From: Pythium myriotylum
Taxonomy: Eukaryota; Oomycota; Peronosporomycetes; Pythiales; Pythiaceae
Assembly: GCA_023091665.1 (NCBI GenBank)
Contig: JALJCQ010000012.1
Location: 2,976,001 to 3,040,000 of the forward strand
Reading direction: 5' to 3'
Length of the DNA stretch: 64,000 nucleotides
Each line of letters begins with the position of its first letter. The stretch's first letter is position 1. The notes beneath the pieces are model-generated. The model had not been told where the DNA came from and ran no database searches. It worked only from the letters and a program-made list of their open reading frames with translations. The position numbers were made by a program, and so were the translations under genes. Of the stretch, positions 1 to 10,709 are shown piece by piece.

Positions 1-1156
1 ACCCCGACTACGTGTGCAAGCTCAAGCGCTCGCTCTACGGTCTCAAGCAGTCACCACGCATGTGGAACCAGACCATCGACGCCTTCATGCGCAAGGTCGG
101 CTTCACCAAGTGCGAGATGGACCACTGCGTGTACGTCAAGCGGAGCGGCTCAGCGATGATCTTCGTGGTGATCTACGTCGACGACCTCATCCTCGCCTGC
201 AACAGCCTCGAGTTGCTCACGGCGACCAAGCGTGCACTCAGCGAACGCTTCGAGATGTCCGACCTCGGCGAACTCAAGTACTGCCTCGGCATGGAAGTTG
301 AGCAAGACCCCAAGTCCGGCGACGTGACCATGCGGCAGACCAAGTTCCTGCAGTCGATCCTGACCAAGTTCGGCATGCAAGACTGCAAACCAGTGAGGAC
401 TCCTCAAGACCCCGGACTCAAGCTGACCAAGGCCATGTGCGAAGGTGGTTGCAAGCACGAAGACACCATGAAGAACGTGCCGTACCGAAGTGCAGTCGGC
501 GCACTGATGTACCTCATGGTCGGCACTCGACCAGACCTCGCAGCGGCAGTCGGCACACTCAGCCAGTTCGCCGCGGACCCGTGTCCAACACATTGGCAAG
601 CTCTCAAGCGTGTGCTCCGGTATCTGCAAGCGACTCCGACGTACGGCCTGCAGTTCTCGGCATCGAATCACGTCGAAGCACCAGCGGCTACGTGTTCATG
701 CTCAACGGCGGATGCATCAGCTGGCGCAGCAAGAAGCAGCGAACTGTCGCCCTCTCCTCGACCGAAGCAGAGTACATGGCTCTATCGGAAGCGATCCAAG
801 AAGCCGTGTGGCTCAAGGCGTTCCTGTGCGAACTCGGCGAAGTTGCAAGCGACCAAGCGCTCACGGTGTACGAAGACAACCAAGGTGCGATCGCGTTGGC
901 CAAGAACCCCGAGTTCCACAAGCGCACCAAGCACATCGACATTCGCTACCACTTCGTTCGTGAGAAGGTCGAGGACGGTCAAGTGTGTCTGCAGTATTGC
1001 CCGACCCAAGACATGCTTGCCGGCATCATGACCAAGCCGATCCCCACTGTCCAGTTCGACGTGCTCCGCACCAAGCTTGGTGTTCAAGACGCAGTCGAGT
1101 CGAGGGGGAGTGTTGAAGATGATGCGCCTCGAACCCAGCGTCATCATTCCAGTTGA
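1..1156 (+). pseudogene. 3' part of copia pol (RT palm to RNase H), unit cut by window edge
   Basis: The sequence enters in the middle of the reverse transcriptase, where a copia-type [12 protein letters not shown] motif is read, and continues through the catalytic YVDD at about 174-185. RT runs open to about 660. RNase H then continues in another frame from about 660 and stops at 1154-1156, inside the LTR. The expected SDADWAG-type segment, with the first catalytic Asp of RNase H, is missing at the frame change; the later [18 protein letters not shown] and DNQGAI motifs are present. This segment is identical to 4621-5776. The reading frame up to 1031 past the break is out-of-frame translation and is not RNase H. 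Confidence 0.9.
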
Positions 1157-1469
1157 AGCTCGGCAGTTGAAGCTCGGCTGTAGAAGATTCTCCTGCAGAA
1201 GATTCTCCGTGGAAGATTCGACATGTGGAAGATTCGACATGTGGAAGATTCTCCGTCTGGTTCTGGTTTGAATCCAGTGCCACCCATCGACTTCGTTGAA
1301 GTATCCACGAAGTCAGTTTATGTTTGCATATGTTTACGATAGGTAGGACATACATTTGATTATGGTAGCGTAGGACACACACAGACGGCTTAGAGGTAGC
1401 AGTAGCGAACTAAGTCCCGATCAATTCACTTTGCATTTTGCATCCCACCAACCAAGCGACCTTTCAACA
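1111..1469 (+). repeat. Copia LTR, copy 1 (359 bp)
   Basis: The LTR begins TGTTGAA right after a purine tract (GAGGGGGAG, 1102-1110), which fits the polypurine primer for plus-strand synthesis. It ends TTCAACA right before the primer-binding site. The ends are a perfect 7-bp inverted repeat with the canonical TG...CA. An identical copy lies at 5731-6089 and a copy with one substitution at 10351-10709. The upstream half carries five GAAGATTC palindromes, annotated separately. Confidence 0.95.
1183..1251 (+). promoter_or_regulatory. Five heat-shock-element-like palindromes in the LTR
   Basis: GAAGATTC occurs at 1183-1190, 1198-1205, 1212-1219, 1228-1235 and 1244-1251, so the starts are 14-16 bp apart. 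Each matches nGAAnnTTCn, two head-to-head HSF pentamers. Identical clusters occur at +4620 and +9240. Position in the 5' half of the LTR fits a U3 enhancer. Binding by HSF is inferred from the motif only; the array could also be a simple tandem repeat without function. Confidence 0.55.
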
Positions 1470-1485
1470 GGTTATGAGCCCAAGC
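1470..1485 (+). other. Primer-binding site, half-tRNA(Met) type
   Basis: The LTR is followed directly by GGTTATGAGCCCA. Its complement TGGGCTCATAACC resembles the anticodon arm of a methionine tRNA, with the CAT anticodon in place. Drosophila copia uses the same arrangement, priming from a tRNA(iMet) cleaved within the anticodon loop, with a very similar PBS. The ATG inside the site (1474-1476) is also the only ATG that gives a full-length Gag. The same site follows the LTR at 6090; it is absent after the last LTR at 10709, as expected for a 3' LTR. Confidence 0.75.
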
Positions 1486-2658
1486 CCAGCCGACTCTGCC
1501 TCCACCGACTTCGCCTCCCCAGCCTTCGCCATTGATTCGACCACCCCAGCCCGCATCAACAAGTTCGACGGAACCAACTTCCACACATGGAAGTTCAAGA
1601 TGCAGATGGTGCTCGAAGAACGCGACGTCTGGGAAGCTGTCTGTGGAGAGGTCAAACTCGAGCAGTGCCAGACCGAAGCGGACCGAGCCCTCTTCAAGAA
1701 GAAGTCTCGCAAGGCGCTCGCGATGATCTGTCTCGCGATGGAAGACTCGCAGCTCCCGCTGGTTCGGTCGGCGAGTGGTGCGCAAGATGCATGGTCAAGA
1801 CTGGAAGAACACTTCGAGAAGAAGAGCCTTGCCAACAAGCTCTTTCTTCGTCGTCGTTTCTTCACGACCATGATGGAAGAAGGTGACGATGTGCTCACGC
1901 ACATCAACAAGCTCAAGACCCTGGCGGAGCAACTCGACGCAGTCGGCGCTCCGGTCAGCGAAGACGACTTGGTGATCACGCTCCTCGGCAGTCTCAGCGA
2001 GTCGTACCAGTTCCTCATCACGGCGTTGGAGTCGCGTGTCGACGCGCTCACGTGGGAACTCGTGACGTCTCGGCTGCTCCATGAAGACATGAAGCGCAAG
2101 GAGCAAGGTGGCGACGGAGCCACGCTTGGCCAAGCGTTCATGACAAGTGACGCGAAGCCCAAGGGCCGTGCAGTCAAGAAGACTGGCACGTGCAACTACT
2201 GCGGCAAGATCGGTCATTGGGCCGCGGAGTGCCACTCGCGTGTCAAGGACAACGGCAACGGCAACGGCAACTCCGGCGGCAACGGCAACGGCAACCCTCG
2301 GCAACGGTTCCAGCGAGCGAACCTTGCGCGAGATGAAGACCCCGGCGAGTACCTGTTCTCGGTCGGGAAGACCCAAGGCAAGTCGAGTCAATCCACGGCG
2401 TGGTTGGTCGACTCGGGTGCGACTCAGCACATGTCGCGAACCAAGCAGTTCATGATGAACTACAAGAAGATTGACCCTGTCGACGTGCATCTGGCCGATG
2501 ATGGCACGGTCCAAGCGGTTGGCGTGGGAGACATTCTCATGTCGATGAAGACTCCAAGCGGTGTCAAGAAGGGTTTGCTCACCAACGTGTGGCATATCCC
2601 CAAGCTCAGCCGCAACCTGTTCTCGGTCGGAAGATTCACGGAGGACGTTGTCCCGTGA
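1474..2658 (+). CDS. Copia Gag with protease domain, unit A
   Basis: A 394-residue product from the ATG at 1474, which lies inside the PBS; the next in-frame Met falls within the conserved Gag core, so this start is required. The N-terminal half is the copia-type Gag fold ([14 protein letters not shown]). A zinc knuckle C-x2-C-x4-H-x4-C starts at residue 240 and should bind RNA during packaging. A Gly/Asn-rich linker precedes the aspartic protease, whose active site DSGA begins at residue 313. The frame stops at 2656-2658, shortly after the protease, while the rest of the polyprotein continues in the -1 frame. No canonical slippery heptamer was seen at the overlap, so this may be a mutation and not programmed frameshifting. 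Confidence 0.9.
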   Translation: MSPSPADSASTDFASPAFAIDSTTPARINKFDGTNFHTWKFKMQMVLEERDVWEAVCGEVKLEQCQTEADRALFKKKSRKALAMICLAMEDSQLPLVRSASGAQDAWSRLEEHFEKKSLANKLFLRRRFFTTMMEEGDDVLTHINKLKTLAEQLDAVGAPVSEDDLVITLLGSLSESYQFLITALESRVDALTWELVTSRLLHEDMKRKEQGGDGATLGQAFMTSDAKPKGRAVKKTGTCNYCGKIGHWAAECHSRVKDNGNGNGNSGGNGNGNPRQRFQRANLARDEDPGEYLFSVGKTQGKSSQSTAWLVDSGATQHMSRTKQFMMNYKKIDPVDVHLADDGTVQAVGVGDILMSMKTPSGVKKGLLTNVWHIPKLSRNLFSVGRFTEDVVP

Positions 2659-5600
2659 CGTTCGACAAGGACGGTTGCTTCGTCGTTCTCAAGGGCGCCA
2701 AGCGGACCATCGGCACTCGTATCGGCAAGGGTCTGTTCAAGCTCAACATGTCTCCAGTGTCGATTGAAGCAGCCCACGCCGCCAGTACAAGACGAGGTCG
2801 CGCCATGTCCAAGTCGTACCTGTGGCACCTCCGACTCGGTCACATCGGCTTCAGCGGTCTCGAAGCCATCGTCAAGAAGGACCTCGCCGACGGACTCGAT
2901 ATCGGGTCTGTGCAGGAGTGGGAGGTCTGTGAAGGCTGTGCACTCGGCAAGCTGACTCGCGTCAAGTTCCAGTCGGGCACGACCAAGCGGTCTGCGAATC
3001 TGCTTGACGTCGTGTACAGCGATGTGGCCGGCCCCATGAAGACTCCGACTTTCGGCGGCATGAAGTACTACGTGACGTTCACCGACGACAAGTCTCGACT
3101 GTGCAAGTTGTACCTGATGCGGTCCAAGGACGAAGTCTACGACAAGTTCGTCGAGTTCGTCAACTGGGCCGAGAACCAAACCGGTCGTCGAGTCAAGGTG
3201 CTTCGAACCGACGGCGGCGGCGAGTACCAGTCGGCCAAACTTGCCAAGTTCTGCCGCAAGCGTGGCATCGAGCACGACGTCACGCCGCCATACACGCCTC
3301 AGTTGAACGGTGTGGCGGAGCGCATGAACCGAACCATCGGTGAGTGTGGTCGTTGCAAGCTCCACCATGCCAACTTGTCCGACGAGTACTGGGGCGAAGC
3401 CGTCATGACTGCAGTCGAAGTTCGCAACCGACTTCCGACCCGCGCTCAAGACTTGTACAAGTCGCCGTACGAAGAATGGTACGGGAAGAAGCCCTTGCTC
3501 GCCAACTTCAAGGTGTTCGGCTGCCATGCGTACGTCCACGTGCCCAAGGAGAAGCGATCGAAGTTCGACGCCCGAGCCATCTTGTGTCGGTTCCTCGGCT
3601 ACTCGGACCACGAGAAAGCGTATCGGTTTGAAGAAATCGCAACCGGTCGGATCGTCATCAGTCGAGACGCGCAGTTCATGGAAGACACGTTCGACGACGG
3701 CAAGCGCGAAGAACCCTGGAGCAAGTCCGTCGAGTTCCGCGACGATGAAGATGATGAAGATCAAGATGAAGCAACCGACAACCAAGATGATGAAGACATG
3801 GGTGAGCAGCCAGCCTCACCAGCACCAAGTCAGCGCAGCTACGAGCGACCGGAGTGGCAACAGGGCCAGCGGTCGCAGCGTCCAGCAGCACCAGCATCGG
3901 CCCAGCAGCCGAATGTCGACTACGCACCAGGGTCCAAGCGCCACTCTCGCACGCATTCGCTCGAGAACCTGGCTGAACCGCCAGTTGAGAAGCGCTACGG
4001 ACGTGTTGGACGCACAAGTGGTGCGACTCCACCACCCACGCAAGGTCCAAGGACATCGCTCGAAGATCTGTCTGCACTGCTCACGTCGATCGAAGAGGAA
4101 GGCGTAGAAGATGAAGATGAAGAAGGCGAAGACGTGCAAGAACAAGGGGGAGAAGACCAAGATTACGAAGAGTTTGCTCTCGTCGTGAATTCAGGGGGAG
4201 AGTTGCCGACATCGTTCAAGTCGGCGATGGAATCCGACGACGCCAGCAACTGGAAGGAAGCCTGCGACTCGGAGCTCGAGTCGCTCAAGAAGAACGAAAC
4301 GTGGGACCTAGTCCCTTTGCCAGCCGGACGCAAGGCCATCACCAGCAAGTGGGTGTTCAAGGTCAAGGAAACCGCCGAAGGACTCGTCGAGCGGTACAAG
4401 GCTCGACTCGTTGCCAAGGAGTTCCTGCAGAAGTACGGCATCGACTTCGAAGAGACGTTCGCACCCGTCGCCAAGTTCACGTCGATCCGCACCATCCTCA
4501 GCATCGCCGCTCGACACAAGCTCATGATCCATCAGATGGATGTCAAGACGGCGTTCCTGAACGGCAACCTCGACGAAGAAATCTACATGAAGCAGCCCGA
4601 AGGCTTCGTCGACCAGCGCCACCCCGACTACGTGTGCAAGCTCAAGCGCTCGCTCTACGGTCTCAAGCAGTCACCACGCATGTGGAACCAGACCATCGAC
4701 GCCTTCATGCGCAAGGTCGGCTTCACCAAGTGCGAGATGGACCACTGCGTGTACGTCAAGCGGAGCGGCTCAGCGATGATCTTCGTGGTGATCTACGTCG
4801 ACGACCTCATCCTCGCCTGCAACAGCCTCGAGTTGCTCACGGCGACCAAGCGTGCACTCAGCGAACGCTTCGAGATGTCCGACCTCGGCGAACTCAAGTA
4901 CTGCCTCGGCATGGAAGTTGAGCAAGACCCCAAGTCCGGCGACGTGACCATGCGGCAGACCAAGTTCCTGCAGTCGATCCTGACCAAGTTCGGCATGCAA
5001 GACTGCAAACCAGTGAGGACTCCTCAAGACCCCGGACTCAAGCTGACCAAGGCCATGTGCGAAGGTGGTTGCAAGCACGAAGACACCATGAAGAACGTGC
5101 CGTACCGAAGTGCAGTCGGCGCACTGATGTACCTCATGGTCGGCACTCGACCAGACCTCGCAGCGGCAGTCGGCACACTCAGCCAGTTCGCCGCGGACCC
5201 GTGTCCAACACATTGGCAAGCTCTCAAGCGTGTGCTCCGGTATCTGCAAGCGACTCCGACGTACGGCCTGCAGTTCTCGGCATCGAATCACGTCGAAGCA
5301 CCAGCGGCTACGTGTTCATGCTCAACGGCGGATGCATCAGCTGGCGCAGCAAGAAGCAGCGAACTGTCGCCCTCTCCTCGACCGAAGCAGAGTACATGGC
5401 TCTATCGGAAGCGATCCAAGAAGCCGTGTGGCTCAAGGCGTTCCTGTGCGAACTCGGCGAAGTTGCAAGCGACCAAGCGCTCACGGTGTACGAAGACAAC
5501 CAAGGTGCGATCGCGTTGGCCAAGAACCCCGAGTTCCACAAGCGCACCAAGCACATCGACATTCGCTACCACTTCGTTCGTGAGAAGGTCGAGGACGGTC

Positions 5601-5776
5601 AAGTGTGTCTGCAGTATTGCCCGACCCAAGACATGCTTGCCGGCATCATGACCAAGCCGATCCCCACTGTCCAGTTCGACGTGCTCCGCACCAAGCTTGG
5701 TGTTCAAGACGCAGTCGAGTCGAGGGGGAGTGTTGAAGATGATGCGCCTCGAACCCAGCGTCATCATTCCAGTTGA
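2643..5776 (+). pseudogene. Copia Pol: integrase, reverse transcriptase, broken RNase H, unit A
   Basis: The Pol frame is open from before 2643 and continues sense directly after the Gag stop. In order it holds the GAG-pre-integrase zinc-binding segment (WHLRLGH ... CEGCALGK, about 2820-2960), the integrase core with Asp at 3021, Asp at 3210 and Glu at 3318 (a DD35E spacing), an acidic and Pro/Gln-rich linker (about 3720-4150), and the RT with [18 protein letters not shown] and the catalytic YVDD at 4794-4805. After about 5280 the frame turns to nonsense. RNase H continues in the next frame to a stop at 5774-5776, 46 bases into the LTR, but lacks its first acidic motif. The integrase and RT active sites look intact, yet RNase H should be inactive. 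Confidence 0.9.
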
Positions 5777-6089
5777 AGCTCGGCAGTTGAAGCTCGGCTG
5801 TAGAAGATTCTCCTGCAGAAGATTCTCCGTGGAAGATTCGACATGTGGAAGATTCGACATGTGGAAGATTCTCCGTCTGGTTCTGGTTTGAATCCAGTGC
5901 CACCCATCGACTTCGTTGAAGTATCCACGAAGTCAGTTTATGTTTGCATATGTTTACGATAGGTAGGACATACATTTGATTATGGTAGCGTAGGACACAC
6001 ACAGACGGCTTAGAGGTAGCAGTAGCGAACTAAGTCCCGATCAATTCACTTTGCATTTTGCATCCCACCAACCAAGCGACCTTTCAACA
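5731..6089 (+). repeat. Copia LTR, copy 2
   Basis: Identical in all 359 bases to the LTR at 1111-1469, with the same TGTTGAA/TTCAACA ends and the same five GAAGATTC palindromes (5803-5871). It serves as the 3' LTR of unit A and the 5' LTR of unit B at once. Confidence 0.95.
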
Positions 6090-6093
6090 GGTT

Positions 6094-7278
6094 ATGAGCC
6101 CAAGCCCAGCCGACTCTGCCTCCACCGACTTCGCCTCCCCAGCCTTCGCCATTGATTCGACCACCCCAGCCCGCATCAACAAGTTCGACGGAACCAACTT
6201 CCACACATGGAAGTTCAAGATGCAGATGGTGCTCGAAGAACGCGACGTCTGGGAAGCTGTCTGTGGAGAGGTCAAACTCGAGCAGTGCCAGACCGAAGCG
6301 GACCGAGCCCTCTTCAAGAAGAAGTCTCGCAAGGCGCTCGCGATGATCTGTCTCGCGATGGAAGACTCGCAGCTCCCGCTGGTTCGGTCGGCGAGTGGTG
6401 CGCAAGATGCATGGTCAAGACTGGAAGAACACTTCGAGAAGAAGAGCCTTGCCAACAAGCTCTTTCTTCGTCGTCGTTTCTTCACGACCATGATGGAAGA
6501 AGGTGACGATGTGCTCACGCACATCAACAAGCTCAAGACCCTGGCGGAGCAACTCGACGCAGTCGGCGCTCCGGTCAGCGAAGACGACTTGGTGATCACG
6601 CTCCTCGGCAGTCTCAGCGAGTCGTACCAGTTCCTCATCACGGCGTTGGAGTCGCGTGTCGACGCGCTCACGTGGGAACTCGTGACGTCTCGGCTGCTCC
6701 ATGAAGACATGAAGCGCAAGGAGCAAGGTGGCGACGGAGCCACGCTTGGCCAAGCGTTCATGACAAGTGACGCGAAGCCCAAGGGCCGTGCAGTCAAGAA
6801 GACTGGCACGTGCAACTACTGCGGCAAGATCGGTCATTGGGCCGCGGAGTGCCACTCGCGTGTCAAGGACAACGGCAACGGCAACGGCAACTCCGGCGGC
6901 AACGGCAACGGCAACCCTCGGCAACGGTTCCAGCGAGCGAACCTTGCGCGAGATGAAGACCCCGGCGAGTACCTGTTCTCGGTCGGGAAGACCCAAGGCA
7001 AGTCGAGTCAATCCACGGCGTGGTTGGTCGACTCGGGTGCGACTCAGCACATGTCGCGAACCAAGCAGTTCATGATGAACTACAAGAAGATTGACCCTGT
7101 CGACGTGCATCTGGCCGATGATGGCACGGTCCAAGCGGTTGGCGTGGGAGACATTCTCATGTCGATGAAGACTCCAAGCGGTGTCAAGAAGGGTTTGCTC
7201 ACCAACGTGTGGCATATCCCCAAGCTCAGCCGCAACCTGTTCTCGGTCGGAAGATTCACGGAGGACGTTGTCCCGTGA
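6094..7278 (+). CDS. Copia Gag with protease domain, unit B
   Basis: Identical to the Gag-protease of unit A (394 residues, same start inside the PBS, zinc knuckle from residue 240, protease DSGA from residue 313) and with the same early stop at 7276-7278. The lack of any difference between the two gag copies points to very recent duplication or gene conversion. Confidence 0.9.
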   Translation: MSPSPADSASTDFASPAFAIDSTTPARINKFDGTNFHTWKFKMQMVLEERDVWEAVCGEVKLEQCQTEADRALFKKKSRKALAMICLAMEDSQLPLVRSASGAQDAWSRLEEHFEKKSLANKLFLRRRFFTTMMEEGDDVLTHINKLKTLAEQLDAVGAPVSEDDLVITLLGSLSESYQFLITALESRVDALTWELVTSRLLHEDMKRKEQGGDGATLGQAFMTSDAKPKGRAVKKTGTCNYCGKIGHWAAECHSRVKDNGNGNGNSGGNGNGNPRQRFQRANLARDEDPGEYLFSVGKTQGKSSQSTAWLVDSGATQHMSRTKQFMMNYKKIDPVDVHLADDGTVQAVGVGDILMSMKTPSGVKKGLLTNVWHIPKLSRNLFSVGRFTEDVVP

Positions 7279-10200
7279 CGTTCGACAAGGACGGTTGCTT
7301 CGTCGTTCTCAAGGGCGCCAAGCGGACCATCGGCACTCGTATCGGCAAGGGTCTGTTCAAGCTCAACATGTCTCCAGTGTCGATTGAAGCAGCCCACGCC
7401 GCCAGTACAAGACGAGGTCGCGCCATGTCCAAGTCGTACCTGTGGCACCTCCGACTCGGTCACATCGGCTTCAGCGGTCTCGAAGCCATCGTCAAGAAGG
7501 ACCTCGCCGACGGACTCGATATCGGGTCTGTGCAGGAGTGGGAGGTCTGTGAAGGCTGTGCACTCGGCAAGCTGACTCGCGTCAAGTTCCAGTCGGGCAC
7601 GACCAAGCGGTCTGCGAATCTGCTTGACGTCGTGTACAGCGATGTGGCCGGCCCCATGAAGACTCCGACTTTCGGCGGCATGAAGTACTACGTGACGTTC
7701 ACCGACGACAAGTCTCGACTGTGCAAGTTGTACCTGATGCGGTCCAAGGACGAAGTCTACGACAAGTTCGTCGAGTTCGTCAACTGGGCCGAGAACCAAA
7801 CCGGTCGTCGAGTCAAGGTGCTTCGAACCGACGGCGGCGGCGAGTACCAGTCGGCCAAACTTGCCAAGTTCTGCCGCAAGCGTGGCATCGAGCACGACGT
7901 CACGCCGCCATACACGCCTCAGTTGAACGGTGTGGCGGAGCGCATGAACCGAACCATCGGTGAGTGTGGTCGTTGCAAGCTCCACCATGCCAACTTGTCC
8001 GACGAGTACTGGGGCGAAGCCGTCATGACTGCAGTCGAAGTTCGCAACCGACTTCCGACCCGCGCTCAAGACTTGTACAAGTCGCCGTACGAAGAATGGT
8101 ACGGGAAGAAGCCCTTGCTCGCCAACTTCAAGGTGTTCGGCTGCCATGCGTACGTCCACGTGCCCAAGGAGAAGCGATCGAAGTTCGACGCCCGAGCCAT
8201 CTTGTGTCGGTTCCTCGGCTACTCGGACCACGAGAAAGCGTATCGGTTTGAAGAAATCGCAACCGGTCGGATCGTCATCAGTCGAGACGCGCAGTTCATG
8301 GAAGACACGTTCGACGACGGCAAGCGCGAAGAACCCTGGAGCAAGTCCGTCGAGTTCCGCGACGATGAAGATGATGAAGATCAAGATGAAGCAACCGACA
8401 ACCAAGATGATGAAGACATGGGTGAGCAGCCAGCCTCACCAGCACCAAGTCAGCGCAGCTACGAGCGACCGGAGTGGCAACAGGGCCAGCGGTCGCAGCG
8501 TCCAGCAGCACCAGCATCGGCCCAGCAGCCGAATGTCGACTACGCACCAGGGTCCAAGCGCCACTCTCGCACGCATTCGCTCGAGAACCTGGCTGAACCG
8601 CCAGTTGAGAAGCGCTACGGACGTGTTGGACGCACAAGTGGTGCGACTCCACCACCCACGCAAGGTCCAAGGACATCGCTCGAAGATCTGTCTGCACTGC
8701 TCACGTCGATCGAAGAGGAAGGCGTAGAAGATGAAGATGAAGAAGGCGAAGACGTGCAAGAACAAGGGGGAGAAGACCAAGATTACGAAGAGTTTGCTCT
8801 CGTCGTGAATTCAGGGGGAGAGTTGCCGACATCGTTCAAGTCGGCGATGGAATCCGACGACGCCAGCAACTGGAAGGAAGCCTGCGACTCGGAGCTCGAG
8901 TCGCTCAAGAAGAACGAAACGTGGGACCTAGTCCCTTTGCCAGCCGGACGCAAGGCCATCACCAGCAAGTGGGTGTTCAAGGTCAAGGAAACCGCCGAAG
9001 GACTCGTCGAGCGGTACAAGGCTCGACTCGTTGCCAAGGAGTTCCTGCAGAAGTACGGCATCGACTTCGAAGAGACGTTCGCACCCGTCGCCAAGTTCAC
9101 GTCGATCCGCACCATCCTCAGCATCGCCGCTCGACACAAGCTCATGATCCATCAGATGGATGTCAAGACGGCGTTCCTGAACGGCAACCTCGACGAAGAA
9201 ATCTACATGAAGCAGCCCGAAGGCTTCGTCGACCAGCGCCACCCCGACTACGTGTGCAAGCTCAAGCGCTCGCTCTACGGTCTCAAGCAGTCACCACGCA
9301 TGTGGAACCAGACCATCGACGCCTTCATGCGCAAGGTCGGCTTCACCAAGTGCGAGATGGACCACTGCGTGTACGTCAAGCGGAGCGGCTCAGCGATGAT
9401 CTTCGTGGTGATCTACGTCGACGACCTCATCCTCGCCTGCAACAGCCTCGAGTTGCTCACGGCGACCAAGCGTGCACTCAGCGAACGCTTCGAGATGTCC
9501 GACCTCGGCGAACTCAAGTACTGCCTCGGCATGGAAGTTGAGCAAGACCCCAAGTCCGGCGACGTGACCATGCGGCAGACCAAGTTCCTGCAGTCGATCC
9601 TGACCAAGTTCGGCATGCAAGACTGCAAACCAGTGAGGACTCCTCAAGACCCCGGACTCAAGCTGACCAAGGCCATGTGCGAGGGTGGTTGCAAGCACGA
9701 AGACACCATGAAGAACGTGCCGTACCGAAGTGCAGTCGGCGCACTCATGTACCTCATGGTCGGCACTCGACCAGACCTCGCAGCGGCAGTCGGCACACTC
9801 AGCCAGTTCGCCGCGGACCCGTGTCCAACACATTGGCAAGCTCTCAAGCGTGTGCTCCGGTATCTGCAAGCGACTCCGACGTACGGCCTGCAGTTCTCGG
9901 CATCGAATCACGTCGAAGCACCAGCGGCTACGTGTTCATGCTCAACGGCGGATGCATCAGCTGGCGCAGCAAGAAGCAGCGAACTGTCGCCCTCTCCTCG
10001 ACCGAAGCAGAGTACATGGCTCTATCGGAAGCGATCCAAGAAGCCGTGTGGCTCAAGGCGTTCCTGTGCGAACTCGGCGAAGTTGCAAGCGACCAAGCGC
10101 TCACGGTGTACGAAGACAACCAAGGTGCGATCGCGTTGGCCAAGAACCCCGAGTTCCACAAGCGCACCAAGCACATCGACATTCGCTACCACTTCGTTCG

Positions 10201-10396
10201 TGAGAAGGTCGAGGACGGTCAAGTGTGTCTGCAGTATTGCCCGACCCAAGACATGCTTGCCGGCATCATGACCAAGCCGATCCCCACTGTCCAGTTCGAC
10301 GTGCTCCGCACCAAGCTTGGTGTTCAAGACGCAGTCGAGTCGAGGGGGAGTGTTGAAGATGATGCGCCTCGAACCCAGCGTCACCATTCCAGTTGA
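7263..10396 (+). pseudogene. Copia Pol with broken RNase H, unit B
   Basis: Same domains as unit A: integrase DD35E at 7641, 7830 and 7938, RT YVDD at 9414-9425, RNase H in a shifted frame from about 9900 to the stop at 10394-10396. Of the substitutions special to this unit, 9683 is synonymous (both codons encode Glu) and 9746 changes Leu-Met to Leu-Met context without creating a stop. The RNase H lesion is unchanged. Confidence 0.9.
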
Positions 10397-10709
10397 AGCT
10401 CGGCAGTTGAAGCTCGGCTGTAGAAGATTCTCCTGCAGAAGATTCTCCGTGGAAGATTCGACATGTGGAAGATTCGACATGTGGAAGATTCTCCGTCTGG
10501 TTCTGGTTTGAATCCAGTGCCACCCATCGACTTCGTTGAAGTATCCACGAAGTCAGTTTATGTTTGCATATGTTTACGATAGGTAGGACATACATTTGAT
10601 TATGGTAGCGTAGGACACACACAGACGGCTTAGAGGTAGCAGTAGCGAACTAAGTCCCGATCAATTCACTTTGCATTTTGCATCCCACCAACCAAGCGAC
10701 CTTTCAACA
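10351..10709 (+). repeat. Copia LTR, copy 3 (outer right LTR)
   Basis: Differs from the other two LTRs at one position (10384, C for T). All five GAAGATTC palindromes (10423-10491) are kept. It is followed by unrelated flanking sequence instead of a primer-binding site, so it is the outer 3' LTR of the array. Confidence 0.95.

Larger units (their letters stand above)
1111..6089 (+). mobile_element. Ty1/copia retrotransposon, full unit A
   Basis: LTR 1111-1469, PBS from 1470, gag-protease, integrase, reverse transcriptase and truncated RNase H, purine tract 5722-5730, LTR 5731-6089. The domain order protease-integrase-RT-RNase H defines the copia superfamily. The element is defective because of a frame break after protease (near 2640-2658) and the RNase H lesion (near 5280). 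Its LTRs are shared with the neighbouring units, so no target-site duplication can be read for this unit. Confidence 0.95.
1..10709 (+). repeat. Tandem array of a Ty1/copia-type LTR retrotransposon, period 4620 bp
   Basis: Base n equals base n+4620 over the whole stretch, giving one partial and two full units that share LTRs. Three differences were found, all in the last part of the right-most unit: position 9683 is G where 443 and 5063 are A, 9746 is C where 506 and 5126 are G, and 10384 is C where 1144 and 5764 are T. The array ends at 10709, where the sequence changes from the PBS seen after the other LTRs to unrelated DNA beginning ATTAGCACCGG. The left edge is cut by the window, so the number of units is a minimum. 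LTR-sharing tandems usually arise by unequal recombination between LTRs; a mis-assembly is the main alternative. Confidence 0.97.
5731..10709 (+). mobile_element. Ty1/copia retrotransposon, full unit B (right end of array)
   Basis: Same layout as unit A. It differs from the other units only at 9683, 9746 and 10384, all in its last 1.1 kb. It carries the same gag/pol frame break and the same RNase H deletion, so these lesions are older than the tandem duplication. The right boundary at 10709/10710 is a true element/flank junction; the first flanking bases ATTAG would be the right copy of a 5-bp target-site duplication, whose partner lies outside the window. Confidence 0.95.

Noticed and set aside
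2630..2660. Programmed -1 frameshift site between copia gag and pol
   Set aside because: No X-XXY-YYZ heptamer or clear downstream structure was seen, so I record only the frame change.
2460..3785. 441-codon minus-strand frame opposite the copia integrase (repeated at 7080-8405)
   Set aside because: It is the antisense of a well-supported integrase frame, shows no domain and results from the codon bias of the sense strand.
1..10709. Direct repeats as CRISPR or satellite
   Set aside because: The period is 4620 bp with retrotransposon coding content; this is a tandem of LTR elements.
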